The notes beneath the pieces were generated by a model that was not told the DNA's origin, searched no databases, and saw only the letters and a list, made by a program, of their open reading frames with translations. The translations under genes and the position numbers were made by a program. Positions 1 through 11,470 of a stretch of DNA of 64,000 nucleotides are shown piece by piece. Positions within the stretch are counted from its first letter, which is position 1; the number at the start of each line of letters is the position of its first letter. The DNA comes from Deinandra increscens subsp. villosa (taxonomy: Eukaryota > Streptophyta > Magnoliopsida > Asterales > Asteraceae), in NCBI GenBank assembly GCA_039602395.1, contig JBCNJP010000027.1, positions 114,120,354 through 114,184,353 on the forward strand. The letters run 5' to 3'.

Positions 1-3000
1 ACCATCCCTTACCAATTCTGAGACAGTTTCCTAATTAACCTGCACTTGCTGAGGTTCAAACGGAAATCGTTGCTACAACTGAGCAACTTGGTCATGATGA
101 TAGGACTATAAACCCCATAGTTCCTGAGCCCACACCAGTCCCCACTTCCTCTACACTTCAAACTTACCAATACAAAAAGAGGAAGTCCACTATTCAAAAC
201 ACCACTCCTACCACATCATCATCTGATTCCCCACTTGTCATTTTCAAAAGACAGAGGAATGTGGTTGCTAGGTCTCCTCCACCTATGCCCATTGACCAAC
301 CCCAAGCTTCTAGCCCCGTTATAGGCAAAAATCCCAAACAGAAACTGACCAAATTGGGATTATCTCTTAAGGATGAACCTTCATCAAAGGGGGAGTCATT
401 AGAAAAGGATGCACAATCCCTATCCGAGAGGTTTTCACCCTTACATTCCTTATCACCCAGGAGTGACAATGCTTTCAATCCTGATCCAATGAGGGTGTTA
501 TTAACTCACCTACCTCATTACATGTGAACATACTGATGGATCTAGACACTGTTACATTGAGCCCCCACTCCTCTCTAGAGGTGAATCTCAGCAGGGAAGA
601 AGAGATTCATGCAGAAAGGGCTGCTGCTGCCCATGTGTCCCCACTGGACCTTGGTGCCAGTAGTAACATAGCTAAGACCCCTACTGCGGCAATCTTCTCT
701 GAAACAACACTTGAGGGTCCTTCATTGGAACCAAGGGTTGTTAAAATGGAAGAAGAGAATCCCATGTTCCAAGAAGCCATGGGTACTAGGCCTGGTCAAT
801 CTCGGATTGACATCTTAGTTATGTCCACGAATACTGGTAAAAAGCCAGTTGAGGACAGTTATACACTGCCTGAATTAACGAACTTGTACAAATCTCTCAA
901 CAACAGGTTGACAATCTAAATGTCACTATTGCACCTTTGGTCAAAGCTCAAAGTGCTCCTACACAGGTGAAAGCAGGTCCTTTAAACCCAGGCAGTGATC
1001 ATTCAGTTGAAGATGATCCTGTTAAATTGGGGGAGAAATCACCAACTGCTGCTTCACCATCTTTCTTTGCAAGTTACAACCAAGAGATTTAGGATACAGA
1101 AAGACTTCCAGCTGAAGTTAGAAACACTGCCTTCAAGAAAGAAAGTGTTCAGTCATTCTATGTTAAAGAAAGTTAGGAGAAAATTAGGAACAGCCAACTG
1201 GTTGTTGTGTCCCAATTCAAAGACCCCACACTTACTCAATTGGTACAATCTTCAATGCTTATAGCTGGTGCTCTTCCTGAGCATATCAATATGATATAGA
1301 GGTTACTAAAGGATGTCATCTTTCCGGCTAAAAATGCCTTTGCTCAAGCTGAAAAACACATAGCCTCAACCAGCAGGGTTTTAGAAGGAAATGTGATTGC
1401 AAAAGATATTGCAGTAAAAGAAAGTGGAAATGTTGTGTTAGGATTGGGTGTTGAAGGAGGAGATGAAAATATATTGGAGAAGATGAAGAAACAGAGGTAA
1501 CTGAATCTCTTGACTTAGGGACCGAGGTCACTAAACCACAAGTGGTGACTGAGGTTCAAGCTGAAGCCCAAGCGGATGTTCAAGCGGGCGGTCAAATTGG
1601 GAATCAGATTGAGGTTATAGAGATTGATGACACTGCTCCTGATGTTGAGAGGACAGGAAGGCTGAACGAGAACATTTCAATCTTTGGGACTGATCAATTT
1701 ATAATTCAACCGGAAGATCAGTAGAGAGATGAAACTAAATATTTTGCTCAGACTCTGGTTGCTATGAGAAGTGAAGAGCCTTTCAAGCGGAAGAGCCAGT
1801 TCAACCTGATGCTGCCCTAACTATTCATCAGGCTATTCACACCGAAGAATTTGAAGCTCTAAATAAGTTTGTGGAAGGTGCAGAGCTGCTGTTGAAAATG
1901 AAAGGTTAGCCAAAGAGTTTCAAAATGAATTGGATCTATTCTCACAAAATTGCATTGTTGAAAGTTTGTTTGAAGAAACCAAGAGGAGATCCATGGAATG
2001 GAGGTTGAAAGAATACAACCTTGGAGGAATGGAAGAAAGTGAAAGGCAAAGGCTTATTGACTTAGCCTCAAGGATGCCTACTAAATTGGTGAAAAATGAT
2101 GAAAACTATGAACTGCTGAAGAAGGTTAAAAGGGTCCTGGTTGTCAGAAATTGGAGATCAGAGGATGAAGTGCTTCATATGAAGGTAAAGGAGTTATGCA
2201 GCTTGATTGATTCTATTTATCAATAGCTCGGAGGAGATAGGTTTGCTGTTAACCTAAACCTGGTGATGCCTCTGCCTTCAGAGTTAATCTCAGGTATGGA
2301 AACTGATGTATTTATTAAACCAGAATTGGTGACTTTGCAGATATTCTACCTCCACCTTCATTTATATATGAGCCAAACCCTAACCCCACAGCCCTGTCAT
2401 CATTATCCCTTGCCTTAGTTCCATTCAAACCTCCCACCATATCCGAAAAGGTTGCCACCAAGCTCTCAAATCCAAAATATAGAACAGACAACTTTACCCC
2501 AATCATTCCTTTCACAAAGAAACCCACCTCTAACCTAGATTTATTTGATATCCTTCCACCATCACCTCCCACTAGCCCTACACCAGAGGCCAAGAAACCA
2601 CCCAATTAAAAACCTCAACCTCTACCACCTCTTACAATAAGAGAACCTTCGTCCACCACTGCTCCTACAACTCCAACCAAACCAATTGACTTACCACCTG
2701 GTCCCTCTTCTCCCTCATCAAAAGGAAAAGCTCCTATTGATAAAGAATCAGAAGATGATTCTAATGAAGAGAAAAAGAAGAAAAAGAGGAGACTGATGCA
2801 TGCAAAGAGAAAAGGCCCACCCAGAAAAAACAAGGTTATTGGGTGGACAGCCAATGAACACACTTTTGACTTCACTTTCCAACTTGCATATGGCACAACC
2901 AAAGTGGTAAATCCTCACAAGGCCACTGACCTCCTTTCTACACTTTAAATGACAGATATAATTGTGAAGCCGAGAGAGATCCTAAGCCTAACAAGAGCAG

Positions 3001-3394
3001 AGCATTTGTTGAGTATAGCACCAACTGTGCTTAAATGTGGGATGCTCAACAGATCATAGGGAGATACTGACAACAAAGAAGAAGAGCCTATCAGTGAGAT
3101 AAAATTTATCATTTGGGAAGAGGAAGAGAAGCTATTCTATGTCCACAAGGTAGATGGCACCTTCACCCCTCATGAATACATCTCTATTAAAGATTAGTGG
3201 AATGAAAGAGACTGGAAAACACTTAAGTTTGTGAAGGTGAAAAAAACAAACACGAATGAGTTGTCTCAAGATGTGGATGCCAGCACCAGGTCCTTGGACA
3301 AGTAGGTGAAGGAGAAGAATTTATGGTACAAGTCAATTTTGGAAATAGCTTCGAAGATAGGGAATAATTTGACAGCATCAGCTTAGGGGGCGAT
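1..3394 (+). pseudogene. Decayed extra ORF region of a SIRE/Maximus-like copia element
   Basis: Several + strand open stretches (261-527, 524-919, 1542-1724, 1930-2226, about 2323-2948, then 2950-3390) read like pieces of one long reading frame broken by stops and frameshifts. The 1930-2226 piece is charged and helix-like. The piece from about 2323 is rich in Pro, Ser and Thr, then turns strongly basic (KKKKKRR, then KRKGPPRKNK), then reads IGWTANEHTF, and carries a single internal TAA near 2607. There is no gag, protease, integrase or RT here. The stretch ends in a purine-rich tract directly before an LTR, so it lies between pol and the 3' LTR. SIRE/Maximus copia elements are known to carry an extra, env-like ORF at that position. 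I infer that identity from position and composition only. Confidence 0.5.
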
Positions 3395-4042
3395 TGTAAG
3401 GAATATCACATTTTGGATATTCCGGTTGAAGTAAATTTTTGTAGCAGTTCTGGCTGAACAGAGTTCAAGCGGAATTCTAAGTTCAAGCGGAGAAGATATT
3501 CAACCGGAAAGAAGCAGTTTTGTCCAGTAGTGAATATTCTGGGTGAACTCGATTATCCACCAGATAATGAGTTCAACCAGACTTTTCCTGTGAAGTCTTT
3601 TTAGTCGTCTAATCCTTGATAAAGCTTCCTGGTTACTTCTATATCTATCAAAGTCGCTCTGCCAAAGTAGATTATTGCTGATCACACGCAAGATGTCCCA
3701 TCTGTCGAAGATTATTAGTATAGTTTAACTTTTGTAATTAACGGTCTAGATGATCGTTTGGAAATCAATGGCTATCATTGATTTCCCTTAGCACTATATA
3801 TAGCATAGCTCGTCTTCAACCTTGTACACGCATGTTTGATGCTTATTACTGTGTGATATTGTTGAGTTAATGCAAATAGTGCCAAGTATAATTTACTTCG
3901 TGTGTTAGTATATTCATGCAAACAACTATTATTCACAAGTGTTAATTGTTTAAGTAAAGTGAAGGTTAACTTAATTCCGCAAGGTTAATCTTACAAGTAA
4001 ATCTTATAACTTAATTAGGTGTTAAGTACTATCGATCCTACA
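3395..4042 (+). repeat. 3' LTR of the SIRE-like copia element
   Basis: The LTR begins TGTAAGGAATATC straight after the purine tract CTTAGGGGGGCGAT (3382-3394, polypurine tract) and ends ATCGATCCTACA, giving TGTA...TACA inverted ends. It contains a TATA box, CTATATATAG, near 3794-3803. The partner 5' LTR lies outside the window, so the 3' end is set by the TG/CA ends alone. Confidence 0.55.
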
Positions 4043-4706
4043 TCTTATATTTGAAATAGGTAAAATAATCTAAAGTGTGAATCAAGAGATGTTTATAGTT
4101 GTGTTTTGAACTTATTTTGATGCTAGAAATGCATAGCATAAGAGTTGGGTATAATGCAGGTAGAAATGAGAGGGTTTATGATGGAGGAAGGAAATGTCCA
4201 GAAATTTGGCTAAGTAAAAATAAGCTAGAGCCCTGGAAATGTTGCTCCAAGCGTATCGCTTGGAGCAACAGAAGTAGCAAGCAATACGCTTGCCATGGAA
4301 ACTGTATCGCTTGAAACTAACTCTGTTCTAAGCAATACGCTTGGGACATATATCCAATTGTTGTTGTTTATTTTACTATTATGGAATTAGCCTTGGGTTT
4401 TTTGGATGAATGTCATTAATACTAACGTGTTACTAGTATTGATGACAGGTGCTAATTAGAGTTGATGGGTCTGGATCGAGCATAGGGCCTTTTGGAGACT
4501 GAACACCAAATTTTTGGAAGTTTGTCAATGTTTTGTGAACTTTAAAATGGTCATGTCTTTATGCGTACTCTAACTTTGGAGCGAGGATAATGATAAACTA
4601 TTTTGTAAATTGTGTGATTAATGAATTTGTGTTAAGTAATGGTATGAAATTTTCTAACCCGTATTTTTATAACTTTGAATTGGCGTTTACTACGGGTGGG
4701 GTGTTA
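4043..4706 (+). repeat. Fragment resembling the 3' part of a gypsy LTR
   Basis: No gene is visible. The stretch ends GGGTGGGGTGTTACA, the style of the other gypsy LTR ends in this window (compare GGTTGGGGTGTGACA at 55132-55146). No primer binding site follows, so it was truncated or interrupted by the neighbouring gag-only element. The start is arbitrary. Confidence 0.35.
4241..4269. repeat. Perfect 13-bp hairpin with related words downstream
   Basis: GTTGCTCCAAGCG, a 3-base loop TAT, then the exact reverse complement. Within the next 80 bases come related words: AAGCAATACGCTTG (4279-4292), GTATCGCTTGA (4304-4314) and AAGCAATACGCTTGGG (4330-4345). Confidence 0.9.
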
Positions 4707-4739
4707 CAAAACAAAAGTGTGGTTTAATTTTATTTTTGA

Positions 4740-5107
4740 TTTACCAAAATTAATTTAATCTTGACACAGAACTTCTCTTTGAGAATCTAAGATATATTTT
4801 GGAAATCAAGATTTTGTATCGTGTATCGATAAGTCGTAAACATATAAGAAACATAATCTTTTTGGCTTTTTAAAACTTTATATCCAAACACATCGAAAAT
4901 CTTTTTTGATCTTTTAAGATTATGCTAAAACACACCTAAAATCTTTTTGGACTTTTCAGATATGAAACATAATTGCAATACAAAAATGAAATACTGAATC
5001 ACACTCAATTTTTGTCTTTTGATAGAAAGATCACAACTTGGGATCATATTGAACATAACATGTTGAACTACATTTCAATTACTTCAGCAAATAATCCATG
5101 TTGATTG
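4740..5107 (-). mobile_element. Gag-only retrotransposon copy B, left fragment
   Basis: Closely similar to 31490-31805, the 3' non-coding interior of gag-only copy A. Shared words include ATTAATTTAATCTTG, CATATAAGAAAC and GGGATCATATTGAACAT. Its left LTR is missing. It stops at GATTG (5103-5107), the target-site duplication of the copia element, and resumes at 13404 after the second GATTG. In copy A the uninterrupted site reads CATGTCGATTACTGGTATAA, which confirms the pre-insertion sequence. Confidence 0.85.
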
Positions 5108-6310
5108 TGTGGGTTTTACAGTGGGATCCGGGTTACCGATTTTAATTTTTAAAACTGATATAATTATTAAATTAATTCTAAATTAATTTGGCAGCGGAAA
5201 CGAATTAAAACGCGAACGCAACTATAACAGGATCAATCACCGGACACGACAAACACAGAAATACATTTATTTAAAATAAATAAATAATCAAATTAAATAT
5301 CTAAAATTTAGATATACCTTAGCGGGTTCCGAACAACCGTTCGAGACACCCGGATTCAACGGGCTCGCGCTAGGACGAACTGTGACGTCTGACTCGAACC
5401 TTCGAGAAAAGTCGTCGACGGCGGCATCGGCGGCGACGGCGGTAGTGGCGGTAGCGGTGGTAGAGATACCACCGGTGGTGGTGACAAAACTTTCTCCGTC
5501 GGGATGGTGACCGGAACGGTCCCCACGATGATCTCATCACCGGTGACCGGAGGCGACACGGTGGCGGTGGCCGGAGGGTACAAGGGCGTCGGGCCACGAC
5601 AACAGAACCGGACGCGGTGGCCTCGGCTGCGCCGGAAGCGCGAGGACCACCGGTCGGTGGTCGCGCGGCGGCGTGGAGGACGCAGCAGCGGCGGGGCGGC
5701 TTGAGTCGCGGCGGCGGCTTGAGTCGCGGCGGCGGCTCGGGGTGCGGCTTCGGCTTCGGCTCAGGCTGCGGCTTCGGTTCGGGCTGCGACGGCGCCGCTT
5801 TCGAGTCTGGCGCAGATGGCGGTGAGACGGGGATCCATCAGAACTGGCGAGGGACTGTGGTGGTGGTGGTGGTGGTGGTGGTGGTGGCGGCGATCGACGA
5901 TGGGCGGCAACGGGGAGCCGGCTTCGGCTTGGGATCGGCATGGGAGATTAGGGTTTGTAACTTGTTATTCAATCTACCTCCTCCCTCTCTCTTTTAATAT
6001 TAAATCGCGGACCGGGGCCAGACGGACTGGGCCCGGTCGCGATTCCCTTTTAATCCACCAACCGATTAGTCTGTTAATCCGGTAACAACTGATCGGTCCG
6101 TCTTTTATTTACCGAGTGATTTCGAGCCGAAAAAGTTTTGTCGTTTTAATTAAATAAATAATTAATATTTATTTAATTTACCATTTAGTTCGTTTATATC
6201 TAATTAACAATTAATTAGATTTAATAGTCCGTTGACCCGGGTGTAACTCTTACGGGTCAATATCGGTCGGGTTCGTTAATTCGTCGGGTCAGGACACTTT
6301 CTTTCCAACA
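5108..6310 (-). repeat. 3' LTR of the copia element
   Basis: Starts TGTGGGTTTTACAG and ends TTTCCAACA on the + strand. It is near-identical to 12216-13403 outside the GC-rich segment 5390-5930, where many small indels in GGC/GTG-type repeats separate the two copies. A GTG run (about 5857-5884) is longer here than in the right LTR. The Ala/Pro-rich frame seen in the right LTR is split over several frames here. Confidence 0.95.
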
Positions 6311-6323
6311 GTCTCCCACTTGG
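6311..6323 (-). other. Polypurine tract of the copia element
   Basis: Minus strand CCAAGTGGGAGAC directly precedes the LTR start TGTTGG. Similar AGTGGGAGCT words at about 6686-6696 and 6969-6979 could be extra central tracts. Confidence 0.8.
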
Positions 6324-7133
6324 ACTGAACGCGACAGATTAACGAGCGCAGTCAGAGGCACTCTAGCTATGCATGGCTACACCAACTAATATTGACACTT
6401 TAAGTCGTCAGCCAAAGTATATCATATTTGACAATCAAGCAGACTTATGACTTGTGTATTCATTGTCATATGTTCCTTTCTGTATAAGACATTGATGAAT
6501 TATGAGACATGGACTCTCATGTTTTATTCATTGATTTTCGTTCTCGATACAATTCGAAGTGATCCAACAAACACACAGTAAGTTTGGGTGAGGCCTCACA
6601 CTTTTCACTTGGAATCAACGAGGGCGCCTTTATGTCTAACTGTTGCCGAAGCAAGCGTACATAATCCCTTGTTGAGGCATACAGCTCCCACTAAACCTCA
6701 GAGCCATTCCCAAAAATAACCGTTATGGCTGACAGTTACGCGACAACGTTAGGCTATAATCAAAGAATGTTCTTTAGTAGAAGGCAGTTCGAATATGCGT
6801 CTCAGGTCTATGGATACATTAGAGCATGCATTAATCAAGCAAGCAAGACTTCCATGTTTGCGTTGCATGATGCGAGTTACGTCCAACGTCATTCACCAAT
6901 GAGGTCCGTGAGTTTGAATGTTAAACAACTTTAAGGCTCAAACAGTCACAATAGTCTTACTTTAGTATAGCTCCCACTAACTAATCGACTACGGACATTT
7001 AGGACAAGAACTTATTGTCCAAGGATTAAACGTACAAATATTGAACACAGTTATGTAATTCATTATTGCATAAAACCAGATGGAATAAGAATAATATAGA
7101 TAACTGCTGGTGTTCGTACATCCAAATACCGAA
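6324..7133 (-). other. 3' non-coding region of the copia element
   Basis: About 810 bases between the end of the RNase H frame and the polypurine tract. I see no coding frame of note. It holds the two extra AGTGGGAGCT words. Confidence 0.7.
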
Positions 7134-8942
7134 TCAAAACATGTCTTTAGCTAATCTAAGCCCTATCGCTTCTCTGTGGCGTATATGAGTCTCCTGAGTC
7201 ATAGGCTTAGTAAAGGGATCAGCTAAGTTTTGATCTGTGTGTACTTTGCTTATTTTGATTTCATTTATGTCGACTACTTCTCTTATGTAGTGGAATTTCC
7301 TCAGGACGTGCTTGGCCTTCTTATGAGACCCTTGCTCTTTGGCTTAAGCTATAGCGCCCGTGTTATCGCACAACATCTCGATGGGCTGCCTTATGCTTGG
7401 CATAGCATCGAGATCGGATATGAACTTCTTCATCCACACGGCTTCTTTAGCAGCTTCTGAGGCGGCTATGTATTCGGATTCAGTAGTAGAATCAGCTACT
7501 ACTGGCTGTTTTGAGCTTCTCCAAGAAACAGCCCCTCCGTTAAGAGTGAATACGAATCTCGACTGTGAGTGAAAGTCATCTCGGTCAGTCTGAAAACTAG
7601 CGTCAGTGTAACATCTTACAGTGAGCTCTTCATCAACATCTCCGTATACGAGAAACATATCAGTAGTGTTTCTCAAGTATTTTAGTATGTTCTTTACAGC
7701 CGTCCAGTGAGCTAGTCCTGGCGTCTGTTGGTACCGACTTGTCACGCTTAGTGCATACAAGACATCCGGTCGTGTGCAGAGCATGGCATACATGATAGAT
7801 CCAATAGCAGAGGCAAATGGGATCGATGCCATTTGGCTTATCTCGCGCTCCGTTTTAGGTGCTTGAGATTTGTCCAAGATTGTTCCCTTAGTCATGGGAA
7901 CGGCTCCTTTCTTGGAGTTGCTCATGTTGAACCGAGCTATGATCTTGTCAACGTATGTGCTTTGACTGAGTCCCAAAAGGCGCTTAGATCGATCTCTGTG
8001 AATTTTAATTCCCAGAATGTAAGCGGCTTCTCCAAGGTCTTTCATAGCGAAACAAGATGAAAGCCATTTCTTAACATCGTTAAGCATGGGTATGTTGTTT
8101 CGTATGATTAATATATCGTCCACGTACAGTACGAGGAACGATACAGCGCTCCCACTTGCCTTTATGTAAACACAAGGCTCATCTTTGTTTTGATCAAAAC
8201 CAAACTCTTTGACCTTTCGATCAAAACGAAGATTCCAGCTTCGAGATGCTTGCTTGAGTCCATAAATGGACTTGCTTAGCTTGCAAACCTTGTTTGGATT
8301 CTCTGGATCGACAAAACCATCAGGCTGAACCATGTAGACATCCTCTTCGAGTTGTCCGTTTAGGAAGGCGGTTTTAACGTCCATTTGCCATATCTCATAG
8401 TCATGGTATGCGGCTATGGCAAGAAGAATCCTGATCGATTTGATCATGACCACGGGCGAAAAAGTCTCATCATAGTCAATCCCTTGGGTTTGAGTGAAAC
8501 CTTTCGCTACAAGCCGTGTCTTGTAGGTTTGCACATTTCCATGCATGTTAGTTTTTCTTTTAAAGATCCACTTGCTCCCTACTGCCCGTGTGCCGGGGGG
8601 TAGCACAATCAAGTCCCAGACGTGATTGTCACGCATGGATTGCATCTCAGCGTTCATGGCTTCAAGCCATTTATCAGATTTCGGATCTGATATAGCAGCT
8701 TTATAATTAATAGGCTCATCGTTAGAATCGGCTATTAACAGAACGTCGAAGGCCTCATGATATCCAAGGTATCTATCAGGCTCATATCGTATTCTTTCGC
8801 TCCTACGAACGCTTGTGCTTGTGTTTGGGTCTGATGGTGCGACAACAATTTGTCGGTCAGACGCAGCGACCGTCTCAGGGTTAGGTGTATCTCGAATTTC
8901 TTCAAGATCCACTGGATCACTGTTTGTTCCTCGAGCAAGGAA
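7134..8942 (-). pseudogene. Copia reverse transcriptase and RNase H, two premature stops
   Basis: Copies element RNA into cDNA and degrades the template. On the minus strand the frame resumes after a TAA at 8943-8945 and runs through the RT signature GSKWIFKRK, AFLNGQLEEDVYM and KSIYGLKQ. The catalytic VLYVDD is at 8115-8126. RNase H follows with CYTDASFQTD, STTESEYIA and LCDNTG. A TAA at 7344-7346 interrupts it where a hydrophobic residue precedes AKEQGSHKKAKH. Downstream of that stop the same frame continues through ADPFTKPM to TGA at 7134-7136, the usual copia C-terminus, so the stop removes about 70 residues. Catalytic residues are intact. The linker before RT (DLEEIRDTPNPE) is in frame with integrase, showing a former single polyprotein. 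Confidence 0.95.
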
Positions 8943-9872
8943 TTATTTCTCAAGGAATTTACCTTTCCTTTTGATGGAAACTGTGTTTGCATCTGGATGG
9001 TAAAAGTAATATCCGGTATTACAATAGTATCCAACGAAAGTTACCTTTTCGCCTCGGGGATCGAGCTTTTTGTCAGATTCACTGGTGACATAAGCATCAC
9101 ATCCCCATACCCTGAGGTATGATAGTTTAGGAAGAGAACCATGCCATATCTCATATGGGGTCTTCCCTACTTTCTTGGTCGGTGCCAGATTTATTAGGCG
9201 AGCAGCGGTCAAGATGGCATATCCCCAAAAGGAATGTGGCAAGGTGGTCCTGCACATCATCGATCGAACCATGTTAAGCAGAGTTCGATTCCTCCTTTCA
9301 CTAACGCCATTTAACTGGGGTGTGCCAGGTGGAGTAGGTTGTGAAATGATTCCACATTCCTTTAGATGATTCAGGAATTCAGCGCTTAGGTATTCTCCGC
9401 CTCTATCAGATCGAAGTATTTTAATAGTTCGATTTAACTGATTTTGTACTTCGTTTTGAAACTCTTTGAACTTTTCAAAAGTTTCATGTTTGTGTTTCAT
9501 CAGATAGAGATAGGCATATCTGCTGTAGTCATCGATGAAAGTCACGAAGTATCGTTCACGATTTCTTGTCTGGGTTCGAAAGGGTCCACACACATCGGTG
9601 TGAATAACGCCTAACAAGCATTGGGCCCGTTCACCTGTGTGGGTGAAGGGTAACTTGGTTAATTTACCATATAAGCATGACTCGCACTCATCGAAGGAAT
9701 CTGCATCTTAGGATTCGAGAATGCCAGCAGTTTGCAACTTCTTAATGCGGGCCTTGCTTATGTGACCAAGTCTATGGTGCCATAACGAGGATTTGTTACT
9801 ATCAGTTTTGCTTCTTTTAGAAACATGATAGAGCTGGTCGTTTGTTTGAACATCTATCTCATATATACCATG
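8943..9872 (-). pseudogene. Copia integrase with zinc-binding domain, interrupted by stops
   Basis: Inserts cDNA into the genome. After the TGA at 9873-9875 the minus frame reads the GAG-pre-integrase motif SLWHHRLGHIS and then a TAA at 9708-9710 close to the second zinc pair ECESCLYGK, giving an HHCC zinc module. The DDE core follows: HTDVCGPF, FIDDYSRYAYL, RSDRGGEYLS and GVSERRNRTLLNMVR carry the expected Asp, Asp and Glu. It ends FLEK and TAA at 8943-8945, followed in the same frame by FLARGTNSD leading into RT. All three boundaries are stops in frame, not frameshifts. Confidence 0.93.
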
Positions 9873-10997
9873 TCAAGGTTTAGCCTCGAAATAAAAGATA
9901 TCATTAAGGTAAGCAGAAATCACATTTCCATTAAATTTATACCGAAATCCTTGTTCAAACAATGAAGAGACAGAAATAATGTTTCTGGATAAACCAGGTG
10001 CATATAAACAGTTAATCAAATTAACTACAAGGCCAGAAGAGCATGAAAAAGAATAAGTGCCAGCAGCAAGTACTGGGACCCTCTTCCCGTCACCAACGAT
10101 GAGGTCCATGCAGCCTCGTTCTGTCTTCTTCCACTTCTCAGGCTCCTGTAAAACATTAACAATGTGATAACCACATCCAGTATCAAATACCCATGAATTG
10201 GAGGAAACAGTGAAAAGTTCAATAACATTTATTGACATACCTGATGAGCAACCCTTATTAGGGTTCTTGGTCATCTTCAGCTTTGCAAGATAAACGGGAC
10301 AGTTGCGACGCCAGTGTCCCATTTTGTTGCACTCATAGCATAGGCGCTCCTCGGGAGGCTGCACCTGTGGTTTCTTGCCTTTGCCTTCTTTAACCTTCTT
10401 GGCTTTGGATATCTTTGTATTAGCAACTTTGAGCACGTCCGACGTGGTCCTGATCTTCACGTTGGGTATCAACGGAATAACCTCCTCGATCGACTGAGCC
10501 GAACAATTAATCGCAGGAATACGATAATATTCAGGCAAGGATCTGAGTACTACATCAAGAGCCATCCCGTCAGAGATGGAGTAGCCAAGGTCGATCAGCC
10601 TGTCGCGATACGCTTTCATCAGCATGACATGATCGTATGGAGAGGAGTCGTTAGCCATAGAGCAGTTCACGAATTGTGAAAGTGCATCGGCTCGCTCAGT
10701 CCTCTGACTCAACTCAAATAAATCCTTGAGTTTACGAATGATGTCATAAGTAGACATCCCCATGAAATTGTACCGATAATCCTGAGTCATGCTAGATAAC
10801 ATCAGGTCAGTGACGTCCTTATCATCGTCAGTGTGCTTTTGGAGCTCAGACCGCGAGTTCTCATTTTGCAAGTAAGATGGAATACTCACGATCGGTCGGT
10901 CAATGACATAGAGTTTCCCCAAGAGCCTTAAAAGGTTCCTCAGGGTTGTCTGCCATGCGAGAAAGCCAGCCTCAGTGAAGGGGTCGAGTTGTACCAT
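9873..10997 (-). CDS. Copia Gag and protease (374 residues to the first stop)
   Basis: Gag packages element RNA and the aspartic protease matures the polyprotein. The minus frame starts at an ATG (10997), MVQLDPFTEAGFLAWQ. A copia gag domain fills about residues 1-200, then a basic segment (KAKKVKEGKGKK), a CCHC zinc knuckle CYECNKMGHWRRNC near 10300-10345, and the protease motif WVFDTGCGYHI near 10160-10195 with the active Asp-Thr-Gly. It stops at TGA 9873-9875, and the same frame continues as GIYEIDVQTNDQL, so this stop is a mutation. The frame is also open upstream of the Met for 11 codons back to a strong splice acceptor at 11031. The Met at 10997 may therefore not be the true N-terminus. 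Confidence 0.92.
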   Translation of the reverse strand: MVQLDPFTEAGFLAWQTTLRNLLRLLGKLYVIDRPIVSIPSYLQNENSRSELQKHTDDDKDVTDLMLSSMTQDYRYNFMGMSTYDIIRKLKDLFELSQRTERADALSQFVNCSMANDSSPYDHVMLMKAYRDRLIDLGYSISDGMALDVVLRSLPEYYRIPAINCSAQSIEEVIPLIPNVKIRTTSDVLKVANTKISKAKKVKEGKGKKPQVQPPEERLCYECNKMGHWRRNCPVYLAKLKMTKNPNKGCSSGMSINVIELFTVSSNSWVFDTGCGYHIVNVLQEPEKWKKTERGCMDLIVGDGKRVPVLAAGTYSFSCSSGLVVNLINCLYAPGLSRNIISVSSLFEQGFRYKFNGNVISAYLNDIFYFEAKP

Positions 10998-11317
10998 TAA
11001 ACTTAATGGAAGTGAGTTTTCTTTAGCCTTCTGAAAACAAGCAAAGTAAATTTAATCAGTATTTTTGATGTTTATTTTTTCTTTAAAAATAAGTTGGTAA
11101 AGGTTATTTTTTAAGAAAACGAGAATTCGTTTAGACGACATTACTTGAGACCGCCATATGAGCCTCAGGAGCAAAGCCGTGTAAACAAACTGACAACGAT
11201 TGTCAATTGTGAGACTCAAGTCACAACTCTCGGTATGAGGCCGCTATATACATACAATTGTATTTTGCGATACGTTTAGCCTCATCCGTGCCCACTCTAG
11301 CAATATACATCCGTGGC

Positions 11318-11470
11318 GCGGTGTTGAAATACTCCAACACCACGAACATATACGTCTAAAGCGATAGTAATCCTAAATGGTCGATGTGATGACACGGTGT
11401 TGAAATATTCCAATGTCCTCACCTTGGAAGGTACCCTCGGCACCAAGTGCGGTGTTGAAATACTCCAACC
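11318..11470. repeat. Three copies of GGTGTTGAAATAYTCCAA in the copia leader
   Basis: At 11320, 11396 and 11451. The first copy is a perfect hairpin: GGTGTTG pairs with CAACACC around an 8-base loop at 11320-11341. The other two share the left arm and loop but have partly decayed right arms. They lie in the transcribed leader of the minus-strand element, where packaging or dimer signals could sit. Confidence 0.85.

Noticed and set aside
2315..2902. Two minus-strand frames of about 95 codons
   Set aside because: The + strand frame here is longer, compositionally protein-like and collinear with the rest of the extra ORF region.
5504..6085. Gly- and Arg-rich frames on the + strand of the LTR (also at 12430, 14241, 15713, 17203)
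   Set aside because: Complement-strand shadows of GCN/GGN repeats, antisense to the element, varying with every indel.
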